Of a stretch of 64,000 nucleotides of DNA, positions 28,043-38,014 are shown piece by piece; position 1 is the stretch's first letter, and every line of letters begins with the position of its first letter. The position numbers were made by a program, and so were the translations under genes. Source of the stretch: Hyphomicrobium_A sp963759735 (lineage in GTDB: Bacteria > Pseudomonadota > Alphaproteobacteria > Rhizobiales > Hyphomicrobiaceae); the NCBI GenBank assembly GCA_963759735.1, contig CAVXAF010000001.1, positions 496,001-560,000 of the forward strand, given 5' to 3'. Below the pieces are notes generated by a model that was not told the origin of the DNA, did no database searches, and saw only the letters and a program-made list of their open reading frames with translations.

Positions 28043-28843
28043 GCTTTCACCTCCGATACCTTCCTGCAAGAGGATGGGACATCTCAGTGCGACCGTCCGC
28101 CTCCAGTCGGAGCGGAACCATTTCCAGCTTATGAGCACTCCTCTGCTGGCCGAGGTCGCCTGCGATGACGGCGATGGCTGACGGCGGCGGGGCGGCAGCG
28201 CAACCTGCTGCTGTCGCTCGGGCGCAGATCACGCGCTACTGCCACCGCAATCTAACTCGCCGGACTTATCCACGCCGAATATCGAACCAGGTCGCCTACC
28301 GCACGACGGCGTTACCAAAATCAGCGTCACCCGCGATGGAGACGCTCGGCATTGCCGGACTATGTGTCACCGAGCATCATTGCATCTGCTAGGCTATCGT
28401 GCAGCCCAGTTGCATAATGTGTCAGGTTGGCGTGTGTCGATCAGATCTGTTGGCTTGCAATCGCGCTCGCGACACTCCTTGCTGGTTGCAGTTCTGCCCC
28501 GGGAAGCCACAGTACAATTTGTACCGACCGCTAGGTCGCTGTGCTTCGTCGCCGGCATCGCCGTCTTCGGTGGCTCTCGCTGTTTTAAATGAGAGCGGCG
28601 ACATATAAGCCGCCACGACCGCTTGATCCATCCCAATCCGAAATCTTCGCGTGAAAGCGCTTATCGGTTAGTCTGGATCACGGTCAAGACGGCGACTTAT
28701 TAGGCAACCTCGCTCCGACATACCGTCCCATCGCGACTACAACGAGGCGCACGCCCTCGCCGACCGTCACGCGTGCTGAGGAACTTTAGTTCTGGCCCGC
28801 GTATCGGAGACGTTATGAAGCCCTGTGGTATCGAGGCACCCTA
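28043..28843 (+). other. 800-base stretch with no supported gene
   Basis: Open frames here are short, overlap each other on both strands and show no family motifs, signal peptides or good ribosome-binding sites. The only assignable role is the promoter of the downstream EEP gene near its 3' end. Confidence 0.4.
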
Positions 28844-29821
28844 GTGACAGCGCTAGCCGGCGTTTTCTATCTACTCGGGATCCTCGTCGTAACTGTCACG
28901 ATCGTTCCGATCTGGCGTACCAGCCGCTGGTGGGTGAGACTTTGCGACTTCCCCCGCTATCAAGTCGCAATCTTGGCCGCTGTGCTACTCGTTGCGATGC
29001 CCCTTACATTAGGGCCTCTCACGGCAGCGGAGCTTTGCTTATTCATTGCGCTTGCACTCGCCGCTCTCTGGCAAGTGTCATGGATCTGGCGGTATCTTCC
29101 CGGCGCTCCGCTCGAAGTGCCAACGAGCATCGGGCTGGATGCGCGAGACCGGCTCGCCCTTCTGACGACAAATGTGTTTCAGGACTGTCGCGACGCCGGC
29201 GTTCTGCTGCAGATTATCGACGACGCTGATCCCGATCTGGTATTTGCGGTGGAGACAGACGAGTGGTGGTGCGCGCGACTAACGGAAGCGCTTCGAACCC
29301 GTTACCCATATGTCTTGACCTACCCGCTCTCCAACGGTTACGGCATATCGACTTTTTCTCGGCTTGAGCTGCTGCAGCCTATCGTCCGCTTTCTCGTGGA
29401 CGACGCCATACCCTCGATCAAGACGGGTGTGCGGCTGCGCTCCGGCGCCGTCATCGATTTGTATGGCATGCACCCGCAGCCGCCCGCTCCGCTGCAGGAC
29501 TCCACCGAGCGAGATACCGAGTTGGTCCTCGTGGGGGTTGAGATTGCACAGACCGGGCGCCCGTCCGTCGTTCTTGGGGACCTCAACGACGTCGCTTGGT
29601 CGCCGACGACAACTGAGTTCGCGCGAGCCGGCGACCTGCGTGACCCGCGCCGGGGGCGCGGCTTCTTCAACACTTACCCGGCGCGCCTTCCCGGCCTTCG
29701 ATATCCGCTCGACTATGTCTTCCACACGAAGCATTTCTCAGCCTGCGACATGCGAGTGCTCCCCAAGACGAAGTCCGATCATCTGCCGTTGATTGCCATC
29801 GTTGCCCTCGACCAAGACTGA
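28844..29821 (+). CDS. Membrane-anchored endonuclease/exonuclease/phosphatase-family protein
   Basis: 325 residues, GTG start. The first 85 residues hold three membrane helices (FYLLGILVVTVTIVPIW, VAILAAVLLVAMPLTL, LCLFIALALAALWQVSW). The rest is an EEP domain: FAVETDEWW (metal-binding Glu), YGMHPQPP, VVLGDLNDVAWSP (GDxN), YPLDYVFHTK and the final SDHLPLIAIV (Asp-His). These are the metal and catalytic residues of the DNase I/sphingomyelinase-like superfamily. The topology would place the catalytic domain at the membrane. The substrate could be a phosphodiester or phospholipid. Confidence 0.85.
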   Translation: MTALAGVFYLLGILVVTVTIVPIWRTSRWWVRLCDFPRYQVAILAAVLLVAMPLTLGPLTAAELCLFIALALAALWQVSWIWRYLPGAPLEVPTSIGLDARDRLALLTTNVFQDCRDAGVLLQIIDDADPDLVFAVETDEWWCARLTEALRTRYPYVLTYPLSNGYGISTFSRLELLQPIVRFLVDDAIPSIKTGVRLRSGAVIDLYGMHPQPPAPLQDSTERDTELVLVGVEIAQTGRPSVVLGDLNDVAWSPTTTEFARAGDLRDPRRGRGFFNTYPARLPGLRYPLDYVFHTKHFSACDMRVLPKTKSDHLPLIAIVALDQD

Positions 29822-30336
29822 CGCTGCCCGCACCCTGGCCGCGGGAATGGACCGCCCGAGCCATCCAGTTCACACCTGTTTATGGCTTGGGCCTCCCCAG
29901 CCGCGCTGAGTCGCGGCAACTTCTTTCACCGCCGTAGTTAGCTCATGGGAGCGGACCGGCTTTGCAGGAAACGAGATTTGTCCGGGAGGTCGTCACTTGA
30001 AGGGACGCCGGCCCTCTGCAAAGGTTCTCTAGAGACAGAGACGTCCCCGCTTCCTTTCATCGGGTGCCCGCTAATGCGAATAGACGGCCGTATAGCCATA
30101 AGAGTGGCTACAGGCAGACCCGTTCAGTCCGACGCCAATGAAGCCGGACTCGCGGCGAGAAGCGCTCTAGCGCGGTATCGAACGGCGACCGGCGGGGATA
30201 ATATGTACGAGATCGGTTGGTCAGATCGGGCCAAGTTTGGGTGATCTGGCTGATTTATCGCCACCGTCTGTATGCAGGGAATGACTGCGAGGCGTACCGA
30301 AGGATGAATGTGGCCGCATGAACTCAGGCGTCGACC
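29822..30336 (+). other. Intergenic stretch with no supported gene
   Basis: About 500 bases. A short GC-rich hairpin-capable sequence near 29898-29915 (GCCGCG...CGCGGC) could end the EEP transcript, but there is no clean T-run. A 99-residue plus-strand frame at 29945-30244 has no recognisable features. Confidence 0.35.
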
Positions 30337-30636
30337 ATGGCAGGACTGATGCAGGACCGAATGATCGAGTCCGCAGCCCGAGGAGGATTGTCCTTTGGGG
30401 AACGGCCGGTGCTGCTGCTGGTCCCGCTCATCGCAATGCAGTTCACCGACCAAGTGGCCTGGGACGCGGTCGATTTCGCGGTATTCGGCGTCATGCTAGT
30501 CGCAGCGTTTGGCACATATGAAATCGCGGCGAGGGTGACGGGCAACTCCTTTTACCGAGCCGCCGCCGGCATTGCGATCGCGACGGTTTTCTTTCTCCTC
30601 TGGCTTCAGCTCGCCGTTGGCCTTGTGCAAGATTGA
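30337..30636 (+). CDS. Small inner-membrane protein
   Basis: 99 residues with three hydrophobic helices (VLLLVPLIAMQF, VDFAVFGVMLVAAFGTYEIAA and AAGIAIATVFFLLWLQLAVGLV). The pattern W(D/N)xxDFxV...YExxxR..GN..YRAA.GIAxAxxFLLxWxxLAVG is one I associate with small membrane proteins common in Alphaproteobacteria, function unknown. It stands alone on the plus strand. Confidence 0.65.
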   Translation: MAGLMQDRMIESAARGGLSFGERPVLLLVPLIAMQFTDQVAWDAVDFAVFGVMLVAAFGTYEIAARVTGNSFYRAAAGIAIATVFFLLWLQLAVGLVQD

Positions 30637-30883
30637 CGGCAAAAGCACTAACTGAAGATAGCTGGCTGCTGATTGTCGAAGCAAGATAGGTACGAGATCA
30701 CCCCTTCTTGGTTCGCAAGCGGCGCCGTTCGCAGATGCCATGACAGGTAAGCCATCCCAGTATCGATGTCCGAATGTCCGTCCGCGGCTGGGATTTGAAA
30801 GTCAGTCGGTCGTGGGCGCCCGCCAGCGATCGCAGACCACGCCAACGGGCAGCCTTTAGTTTCCTCCAGACCATGAGAAGTCC

Positions 30884-32107
30884 ATGCTGACGCCCGACCG
30901 CAGGCAGCCCAGCCCGGCGGAGTTGCTCCCGCCCTGGCGCACCGAAGAGCGAGTCGTGCTGCAACGAGAGGCGCGTGCCTTTGCTCGCGACATCGTTTTA
31001 CCGATCGCAGATGAGCTCGATCCTCAGAAGGGCGAGATGCCCCGTTCGTTGATCGACGCAATGGCGGCCAAGGGATGGTTCGGCATCACCATTCCATCCG
31101 ATAGCGGCGGACTTGGCCTTGGTGTGTTCGAATACTGTTTGGTCTCGGAGGAGCTTGCACGAGCCTGGCTATCGGTTGGAAGCATCCTAGCGCGTGGCCA
31201 AGGCCTCGGGACGCAGACCCTCGACGCTGCTCGCCGAAACCTACTTTTGAACAGATCGGCGCGTGGCCACTGGATCGGCTCCATCGCTTTAAGCGAGCCC
31301 GGCGCCGGCTCCGACCTCGCCGGTGTCGAAACGCGGGCTATGCGCGATGGGGACGATTGGGTGCTCAGCGGCACCAAGAGGTGGGCCGGCTTTGCGCTCG
31401 CTGCCGATTTCATCGAGGTGCTAGCGCGCACCCGTGATGCCGAGGATGGCGAGCCCCGCTCTGCTGGCCTTGAGCCGTTTCTGGTAGTCAAGACGCCGGG
31501 GACGTTTCCGCCCGGCATGACCGGGCATGTCATCGACAAGGTCGGGTACCATGGCTTCCTAACTTATCATCTCGAGCTGGATGGCGTCCGCGTGCCCGAA
31601 AGCGACCGCCTGACCGGGCTGTACGGCGACCAGGGTGCGGATGCCGACTCGGGCGGATTCGCCTCGGTGCAGCGCGGGCTCAATATTGCGCGGGTGCATA
31701 CGGCGGCGCGCGCGGTCGGCGTGGCGCAAGGCGCGCTCGAAGACACCTGGGCGTACCTGCAGGAGCGCGAGCAGTTCGGCCAGCCGCTCGCCGAGTTCCA
31801 GGCCCTGCGCTTTGCCCTCGCCGACATGGGCGCGGACGTGTCGCAGGCCCGTGCTCACTGGCAGCAGGTGGCACATCTGCTCGATGTTAGGGAGGCGGCC
31901 GAAACAGAGAGCGCGCAAGTGAAGCTTCTCGCCACCGAAATGTCGGTACGCGTAACGAACCAGGCCATGCAGCTTCACGGCGGAAACGGATACACGACAG
32001 AACGCCGCGTCGAGCGGTACTGGCGTGATGCCCGCCTGACTACGATCTTCGAAGGCACCAGCGAGATCCAACGCCGCATTATTAGCGATCGCATGCTCGG
32101 CAAGTAG
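30884..32107 (+). CDS. Acyl-CoA dehydrogenase family protein
   Basis: 407 residues, the usual length. Both family signatures are present: ALSEPGAGSDLAGVETRA (FAD/substrate loop) and, at the C-terminus, QLHGGNGYTTERRVERYWRDARLTTIFEGTSEIQRRII. The enzyme oxidises acyl-CoA thioesters to enoyl-CoA using FAD and passes electrons to ETF. No other fatty-acid genes are adjacent, so the chain specificity cannot be inferred. The start at ATG 30884 gives a normal N-terminus. Confidence 0.93.
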   Translation: MLTPDRRQPSPAELLPPWRTEERVVLQREARAFARDIVLPIADELDPQKGEMPRSLIDAMAAKGWFGITIPSDSGGLGLGVFEYCLVSEELARAWLSVGSILARGQGLGTQTLDAARRNLLLNRSARGHWIGSIALSEPGAGSDLAGVETRAMRDGDDWVLSGTKRWAGFALAADFIEVLARTRDAEDGEPRSAGLEPFLVVKTPGTFPPGMTGHVIDKVGYHGFLTYHLELDGVRVPESDRLTGLYGDQGADADSGGFASVQRGLNIARVHTAARAVGVAQGALEDTWAYLQEREQFGQPLAEFQALRFALADMGADVSQARAHWQQVAHLLDVREAAETESAQVKLLATEMSVRVTNQAMQLHGGNGYTTERRVERYWRDARLTTIFEGTSEIQRRIISDRMLGK

Positions 32108-32438
32108 GCCGTCGCGGCATCAAGGTCCGCGGCAAGGCACAACACCAACCTGGCGAGGTCGAATTCGAGATCGTTTCCCGGTCAGATTCGGCGGCGGCTG
32201 CGTCGTTGGCCGCCTTCTGCAGGCTATGACCACTCCTGGCCCAAAGCTGACGTCGAGCACGCCGGGCGCAATGTTTGCTCCTAAGGCGAGCGACCCTCAC
32301 CTCGCGATGCTGCGATGCAATGTGTGCCGGTCCGCTTACTGCGATCGATACACTTTTAAGTGGAATTCGCGGACGGAGAAACGAGCTGTAAAAACGATGG
32401 GCTGTACACCAAAGCTTGGTCTGGATTCGGTTGTACAA

Positions 32439-34028
32439 ATGCATCTCATAAGTCTCTTCCGCCATTACAAGATCGAAGTAGCGTTCGCGTTCGCCATCCT
32501 GGTGTTGCTGGCAGCGGGCTTGAGTACTTACCTCGCGCTCGATTCCGCCAAGAGCAGCGTCGGCTGGGTGCGTCACACCTACCAGGTGATCGGCGCGCTC
32601 GACGACCTTTCGGAATCGCTGGGGCTCGTGCATTCGAGCGGCCGTAGCTATGTCCTCACCGGCGACGACCGCTACAGACGGGTCAACCGTGACGCTGTCG
32701 CGGAGTTCACGAGAGCAAATCTGCAGCTTATCGCTTTGACGCGCGACAATCCTGCGCAAGCCGCGCAACTGCCCGAGATCAAGAGGTTCTTCAATCTCAT
32801 CTCGCAGCGGGCCGATACGGTCATCACAGCGCGCGCCAACTACGGCGCCGACCACTCGATTGACCTCCTCCGGACCGGCGACGGCGCCCGCGCGCTCGAG
32901 GCTTTCCGCCAGATCGCGACGAATATGAAGGACACTGAATTGCAGCTGCTCGGTCAGCGAGAGACGCAAGCTGGTCAAGACTTCCTGACGACGCAAAACG
33001 CCCTCGCCGGGGCCACCATCCTCGCCCTCATCCTCACCGCCTCTGCCGGGTTCGGTACGGTGCGCGACATTCGCCGTCGCAGGGAGGCGGAAGGGGAGCT
33101 CTTCCTCGAGAAGGAGCGTGCCCAGGTCACTCTCGCCTCAATCGGAGATGGCGTCATGCGCGCCGACGCCATCGGCAACGTCACCTTCCTCAATCGCGCC
33201 GGAACAATTCTCACGGGCTGGCACGAGCACGAGGCGGTCGGCAAGCCGCTCGGCGATGTCTTCACGGTGATCGACGCCGCGACACGCGCGCCGATCTCCG
33301 AACGCATGCAGGTTGTCATCACCGAGGGGGCGATGGCGCCGCTCCCCGAGACGGCGCTCCTTATCCGCCGCGACGGCAAAGAGATTCCAATCGAGGACAC
33401 GGTCGCGCCTATTCGCGACAGCGAAGGCAAGTTCACCGGCGTCGTGAACGTCTTCCGCGACGTCAGCGAAGCCCGCGAGGCAGCGCGCCAGCTTCGGCAT
33501 GTCGCCTACCACGACCCGCTGACCGGCCTCCCCAACCGCGTTCTGCTCGATGACAGGATGGGCCGTGCCGTGGTCGCAGCCGACCGTCGATCAAGTAAAG
33601 TGGCGCTGCTCTATCTCGATCTAGACGGCTTCAAGCTGATCAACGACACGCGCGGACATGCCGCGGGCGATGAGCTCCTGAAGTCGGTCACCGAGCGTTT
33701 GCTCGCCTGCGTGCGCGAATGCGACACGGTGAGCCGCATGGGGGGCGACGAGTTCGTGGTTCTGCTGTCCGCCGTGAACCAGCCGGAGGACGCGGCCATA
33801 ACCGCCCATCGAATTCTGCAAAGTCTCTCGATGCCGCACTCCATCGACCCGGCCGATGTGCGCGTGACGGCAAGCATCGGCATCAGCGTCTATCCCGAGG
33901 ATGCACGTTCGCCGGTAGAGCTGTTAAGCAACGCCGACGCCGCAATGTACGAGGCGAAAACGAGCGGCGCCGCTAAGTACATCTTCTATCCTGCCCCCGC
34001 CTCCACCCCCGAGCAGCGCCGCGCCTAA
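32439..34028 (+). CDS. CHASE3-PAS-GGDEF diguanylate cyclase
   Basis: About 530 residues from the ATG giving HLISLFRHYKIEVAF; the open frame extends 71 codons further upstream without features. A membrane helix (VAFAFAILVLLAAGLSTYLAL), a CHASE3-like periplasmic helical domain (WVRHTYQVIGALDDLSESLG), a second helix (ALAGATILALILTASAGFG), a PAS domain (LASIGDGVMRADAIGNVTFLN) and a GGDEF domain follow in order. The active-site motif is the canonical MGGDEF, with RECD five residues before it as the inhibitory I-site, so feedback inhibition by c-di-GMP is expected. No EAL domain follows. It should synthesise c-di-GMP in response to a periplasmic signal. Confidence 0.9.
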   Translation: MHLISLFRHYKIEVAFAFAILVLLAAGLSTYLALDSAKSSVGWVRHTYQVIGALDDLSESLGLVHSSGRSYVLTGDDRYRRVNRDAVAEFTRANLQLIALTRDNPAQAAQLPEIKRFFNLISQRADTVITARANYGADHSIDLLRTGDGARALEAFRQIATNMKDTELQLLGQRETQAGQDFLTTQNALAGATILALILTASAGFGTVRDIRRRREAEGELFLEKERAQVTLASIGDGVMRADAIGNVTFLNRAGTILTGWHEHEAVGKPLGDVFTVIDAATRAPISERMQVVITEGAMAPLPETALLIRRDGKEIPIEDTVAPIRDSEGKFTGVVNVFRDVSEAREAARQLRHVAYHDPLTGLPNRVLLDDRMGRAVVAADRRSSKVALLYLDLDGFKLINDTRGHAAGDELLKSVTERLLACVRECDTVSRMGGDEFVVLLSAVNQPEDAAITAHRILQSLSMPHSIDPADVRVTASIGISVYPEDARSPVELLSNADAAMYEAKTSGAAKYIFYPAPASTPEQRRA

Positions 34029-34598
34029 ATGGCGAGGCTCGAGTTAGCTACCAGGAACGAGATCGATCGCAGTCCCGCGCGATCATCTATTGGCCCCTTA
34101 CTGACATGCGCAACGTTCGGCTCCACGCCGCTCCTTTGCCCACTGCAGACATTGTGAGCGCTCAGCGTTGACGTCGGCTTTTGACCCTCAGCGGGCCTGA
34201 GCAAGCCGGACGAAACACGATGCCGAGAAGCGGATGTCGAGGCCAAGTAGCGCAAGGTTACTTCGCCCCGTTCTGCCTATGACCGCTATAGCTTCGTTAG
34301 CCGACGTGAGCATCGCGGCCCTTTGCACCAATAGTAGAGTCGGCCGCACCTGGCTTGGCGAAGCAAACTTCGTCGTCTGCCACGTCCGCTGTGCGAAGAA
34401 GAGCGGTCGAAGTTGCAGAAGTGTGCGGAAGCAGACCGCGGACTTAATGGAACTCTGCGCTGGCCGCTGGCACATGACATGCGCGACACCGTGCCCTAGT
34501 GTAAGAAGCATGCATTCGTTTGGAGCGATCAGCGTGCCGCGCGTGGCACCGATGGACTATGGGGACCCGGTGAGCAATCAGGCAACAACGGGCACTCC
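34029..34598 (+). other. Intergenic stretch with no supported gene
   Basis: About 570 bases between the cyclase and the winged-helix operon. Plus-strand (34234-34614) and minus-strand (34188-34511) frames cover the same bases but neither has family motifs or a plausible ribosome-binding site. Confidence 0.35.
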
Positions 34599-34976
34599 AT
34601 GGCAGATGAACTGATCCCGCCAGACGTGCGTGAATTTATCCTGGCCCATATCGAGTCGATCGCGCAGCTCGAGGCGCTGATCCTGCTGGCAAAGCAACCA
34701 GAGAAGCGCTGGAGCGTCTCCGGCGTTGCCGGTCAACTTTACATTGACGAAAGCCACGCAAAGCCGGTCCTTGACCGGCTGTACGACGACGGCCTGGTCC
34801 GCTGCAATGAGGGCGAATTCTGGTTTGACGGAAATCCCCCCGGACAGCGTGACATCGTGGAGAAGCTGTCGTCTCTTTACGCCCGCCACCTTATTCCGGT
34901 GACTAACCTCGTCCACGCCAAACCATCGGCAGCCCGCGCATTTGCGGCGGCATTCAAATTGCGAAAGGATCGATAG
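34599..34976 (+). CDS. Winged-helix-like hypothetical protein
   Basis: 125 residues. ESIAQLEALILLAKQPEKRWSVSGVAGQLYIDESHAKPVLDRLYDDGLVRCNEG reads as a winged helix-turn-helix (two helices, a recognition-like helix, and a wing strand EFWF). It is followed 2 bases later by two small membrane-protein genes that overlap by 4 bases, so it heads a three-gene operon. This could be a DNA-binding regulator or a protein-interaction adaptor controlled by the membrane partners. No known regulator family assigned. Confidence 0.7.
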   Translation: MADELIPPDVREFILAHIESIAQLEALILLAKQPEKRWSVSGVAGQLYIDESHAKPVLDRLYDDGLVRCNEGEFWFDGNPPGQRDIVEKLSSLYARHLIPVTNLVHAKPSAARAFAAAFKLRKDR

Positions 34977-34978
34977 GG

Positions 34979-35239
34979 ATGGGTTCTCTGATCTTCAGTC
35001 TCTGCGCCTTGGCTGCTGCCACATGCGCCTATCTGCTTTTGCATGCTTATGCCCGCGGTGGGTACAGACTACTGCTCTGGAGCGGGGTTTGCTTCGTCGG
35101 CCTAACGCTCAACAATCTGACGCTCCTGGCAGACAAAATCTTCGTCCCGCACGTTGACCTCTCCATCGCACGCGTGTCACTCGCGGTGATTTCGATGACA
35201 GTTCTGCTTTACGGTCTGATCTGGGACGCGGAACGATGA
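34979..35239 (+). CDS. DUF5985-like small membrane protein
   Basis: 86 residues with three hydrophobic helices (IFSLCALAAATCAYLLLHAY, LLLWSGVCFVGLTLNNLTLL, ISMTVLLYGLIW). The pattern, including GYRLLLWSGVCFVGLTLNNL, matches what I know as the DUF5985 group. Its start sits 2 bases past the winged-helix stop, with GGAT-type ribosome-binding sequence inside that gene. Function unknown. Confidence 0.72.
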   Translation: MGSLIFSLCALAAATCAYLLLHAYARGGYRLLLWSGVCFVGLTLNNLTLLADKIFVPHVDLSIARVSLAVISMTVLLYGLIWDAER

Positions 35240-35511
35240 ATACAGACATTTATCCCATGCTGATGGGTGCGGCTGCCATGGCCTCCTTCGTGGCCATGCT
35301 GTTTTTTCTACGCTTCTGGTCGCAGACACACGACCTGCTCTTTCTCTTTTTCGCCGGCGCCTTCGCCCTTGATGCCGTGATGCGGATTTTGCTCGCCACG
35401 AACGATCCCGATGAGGAGCTTGAGCCCATTTATTATCTTACACGGCTTATCATGTTCAGTCTGATCATAGCCGCCATCATTCACAAGAACCGGCCGCGGC
35501 GGCCGAGGTAA
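35236..35511 (+). CDS. Second DUF5985-like small membrane protein
   Basis: 91 residues; helices LMGAAAMASFVAMLFFLRF, LLFLFFAGAFALDAVMRIL and LTRLIMFSLIIAAII. It overlaps the previous gene by 4 bases (ATGA) and is a paralogue with the same helix order. The conserved pair in one operon suggests a heteromeric membrane complex working with the winged-helix protein; that is inference. Confidence 0.72.
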   Translation: MNTDIYPMLMGAAAMASFVAMLFFLRFWSQTHDLLFLFFAGAFALDAVMRILLATNDPDEELEPIYYLTRLIMFSLIIAAIIHKNRPRRPR

Positions 35512-35724
35512 ATGAGGCCGATGATACTCCGCACGGCCACATATAAGGACGGGACGTCCCTGCCTCTCAACACGTTGACGCCGATTGCAAAAAAAACGCT
35601 GCCTCGTTCCGAGCTTCCCGCCATGCGGCGAGCAATCAATTCGGAGTGATGGACGTTGGCGTCGGGAGCGAAAGACCTGACCGCCGTCCATTCTGCATCA
35701 AGCAGCGCGCCTCATCGGACGGAC

Positions 35725-35850
35725 ATGCTTGAGTGGCTTGAATCCCGCGCCGAAGCCGCGGCGGCCGGCGATGGCAGTCTTGCCGTCTGGTGTATCCATC
35801 AACTCCAGGAATTCACCCGGCAGCGGTGGGTACGCAACACCGAGAATTGA
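35725..35850 (+). CDS. Very small hypothetical protein
   Basis: 41 residues from the inner ATG (LEWLESRAEAAAAGDGSLAVW). The composition is helix-like and acidic/aromatic. Evidence is limited to an intact frame with ordinary codon use; the ribosome-binding site is weak. It could be a chance frame. Confidence 0.3.
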   Translation: MLEWLESRAEAAAAGDGSLAVWCIHQLQEFTRQRWVRNTEN

Positions 35851-35986
35851 CCCGCGCCGCCAGCTACACCCCATACCCTAATTGTTTTAGGGCCTGCACC
35901 AGCGCTATGTATGGTTGGACGTCACCACTCGTCCAAAGTGTCTCAATCGCAAGACGCATCCCGGTATCGTCTCCCACAGCGAACAC

Positions 35987-36724
35987 ATGACCACGCGCAG
36001 ACGGATCGTTATCCCTGATCGCATCGGCCTCGGCCTGTCGGTCCTCCTGTTTGCAGTGCCGGGACTGGCGCTCTGGCTGTCAACTTCTGTCCTGCTGCCA
36101 AATCTTATCGCACGAGGCTGGCAGCCACTCACCGCCTGGTTTGCTACCGGAGGGCTTGTCTTCGCGGGCCTGCTTGCCGTTGCTCTCGTCGCCGCGGCGA
36201 TGGCCGCGCACCGGATTACGCCGGGCGCCATCGCGGAGCAGCTTCGTGTGAGGCCGATGAATAGCAAGGACTGGCGCGTGGGCATTCTCGCGCTCGTCAT
36301 CGCATTGGCGCTGACCGCGGTGATGTATCTCTTCAACGCGTATGTCTGGCCGCAACTGCCGCCCCGCCCCGGCTTCCTGCAGATCGAAGCTCTGACGCCC
36401 GCGCACTTCTATCTGCTGGCGCTTTGGGTGCCGTTCTTTGCCTTCAACATCATCGGCGAAGAGCTCTGGTGGCGCGGTTTCATCCAGACCCGCCAGGAGC
36501 CGGTGTTCGGCGCGGCGACGTGGGTTCTTCAAGGCTTCCTGCATCTGGCTTTTCACGCCAGCTTCGGCCCCGGCGTCATGTTGGTTCTGCTGCCCGTGGT
36601 GTTTGCCATACCCTGGGCCGTGCAGCGAACGGGCAATACATCCGTGGGCATGTTTGTCCACGCGGCCATCAACGGTCCTGCCTTCCTCGCGGTGACGCTG
36701 GGGCTGCTTCCGTCCGGACTTTAG
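35987..36724 (+). CDS. CPBP-family intramembrane metalloprotease
   Basis: 245 residues with about seven membrane helices. The CPBP/CAAX-like active-site motifs are present: GEELWWRGF (EExxxR) and FLHLAFHA (FxxxH), with a further conserved HAAING near the end. These glutamate and histidine residues line the intramembrane active site. The inner ATG (TTRRRIVIPDRIG) is chosen; an upstream ATG at 35915 adds 24 residues. Bacterial members process or protect small peptides or act on membrane proteins; no partner peptide gene is evident nearby. Confidence 0.88.
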   Translation: MTTRRRIVIPDRIGLGLSVLLFAVPGLALWLSTSVLLPNLIARGWQPLTAWFATGGLVFAGLLAVALVAAAMAAHRITPGAIAEQLRVRPMNSKDWRVGILALVIALALTAVMYLFNAYVWPQLPPRPGFLQIEALTPAHFYLLALWVPFFAFNIIGEELWWRGFIQTRQEPVFGAATWVLQGFLHLAFHASFGPGVMLVLLPVVFAIPWAVQRTGNTSVGMFVHAAINGPAFLAVTLGLLPSGL

Positions 36725-36828
36725 CCATCGGAACGGCGTCCGTTCAATATGGCCGGTGCCATAACAAGCATAGAAAATAAGCGCGTCGGGCGGCTTACCT
36801 TCCATGGCGGGCCCTCGTATTTCAGATG

Positions 36829-37797
36829 TCACGCTGCCGGCGGCGTAACCTCAACCGCGCACGATGCGCAAATTTGTGCCACGTGGCGATGATCCGTGCC
36901 GCAGCAGCCACCGAATATTCGCATTTGCGGGAACGCGCGAAGCAGGTCGCGGTACTGGTAGCCGAGTGCCACCGGATCGCCGGCGTCGAGGTCGGGGGCA
37001 GAGTCCAGCTCCGCATGGCTGCGCTCCGAGGCGTTGGCCCGGATGCCGCGGATGCGGCGGATCCAGCTCCCGCCTTTCTCAAGTGTGCGCCGGAAATGGG
37101 TGGGGTGCGCACAGTTGATCATGTAGTAGGCTGTGTATTCCCCGGACGCGGCGTCTACGGTTTCGATCGCCTCCTGCAGCGTTGCTCCGCTCGGGAGCAT
37201 CCCGTCGGTCTCGAGCGTGAAAGAGATGGCGACAGGAAGGCCACGCCGCTCCGCCGCAACGACGATGCCGAGCGCCTCATTGATATTGGTCATCGTGAAG
37301 GCGGAGACCATGTCAACCTTCGTAGCGGCAAGCACCGCTATCTGTTCGTCGTGATACTCAGCTGCGGCTTCCGGCGTCATTTCAGCACCTGCCACGTAAC
37401 CATCACCGCGCGGCCCGATACAGCCGCTGATTACCATCGGCGTTTGGTCTTCCTCGTGGGCTAAGCGCAGCTCCTCCATCAGTTCGATCGCCGCGCGATT
37501 GACCACAGCAAGCGCCTCGCTGGAGTAGCCGAGCTTTGTTCCCCAGTCCCTGTTGGCGCGCCACGTGGGCGCCTCAAGCACAAAGCCCATTCGCGATCGG
37601 TGCGCGATCTCGATGTAGGGCAAGAAGTAGTCGCGGAGCATCTTGCGACCATCAACTGCACTCAGCAGGGTAAAAGAGGCAAAATGCGGTAGCTCGAGCC
37701 CGCTGTGGAAGATCAGCGTCGTTTCCAGTCCACCATCCGTCAGAAACAATTGCGAGCCAAGTTGCGGCAATGTCGTGCGGTACTTGCTCATGATCAT
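36829..37797 (-). CDS. Homocysteine S-methyltransferase family protein
   Basis: 322 residues. FLTDGGLETTLIFHSGLELPHFASF is the usual N-terminal strand-loop of this (beta/alpha)8 family, and the zinc-binding cysteines are in YMINCAHPTHF and MRIFGGCCGTDHRH. The enzyme transfers a methyl group to homocysteine or a related thiol/selenol, forming methionine. No cobalamin domain, so the donor would be S-methylmethionine or a betaine-like compound. It is divergent from a TetR regulator 218 bases away, which is a candidate controller. Confidence 0.9.
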   Translation of the reverse strand: MIMSKYRTTLPQLGSQLFLTDGGLETTLIFHSGLELPHFASFTLLSAVDGRKMLRDYFLPYIEIAHRSRMGFVLEAPTWRANRDWGTKLGYSSEALAVVNRAAIELMEELRLAHEEDQTPMVISGCIGPRGDGYVAGAEMTPEAAAEYHDEQIAVLAATKVDMVSAFTMTNINEALGIVVAAERRGLPVAISFTLETDGMLPSGATLQEAIETVDAASGEYTAYYMINCAHPTHFRRTLEKGGSWIRRIRGIRANASERSHAELDSAPDLDAGDPVALGYQYRDLLRAFPQMRIFGGCCGTDHRHVAQICASCAVEVTPPAA

Positions 37798-38014
37798 CTC
37801 ACGTTCTTGTTTCAATTGGCCACCCGGCGCGTGCACCCGCGGACCGCCGGATTTCTATGCCGGGAACGTTCGCACCACTAGAAAACGCGTGGTACAGTTG
37901 CGCAGTGCGCCAACAAATTATTATATGACAGCAGCTTAGAGCTTTCTTCTGCCGTCGTCCGACGCTTCTGCGCCCTTCGCGCCGTCGCTAACTTGACCGC
38001 AGGTACAGTTTGCC

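Noticed and set aside
29945..30244. 99-residue plus-strand frame
   Set aside because: Composition looks random, no motifs, weak start; probably noncoding.
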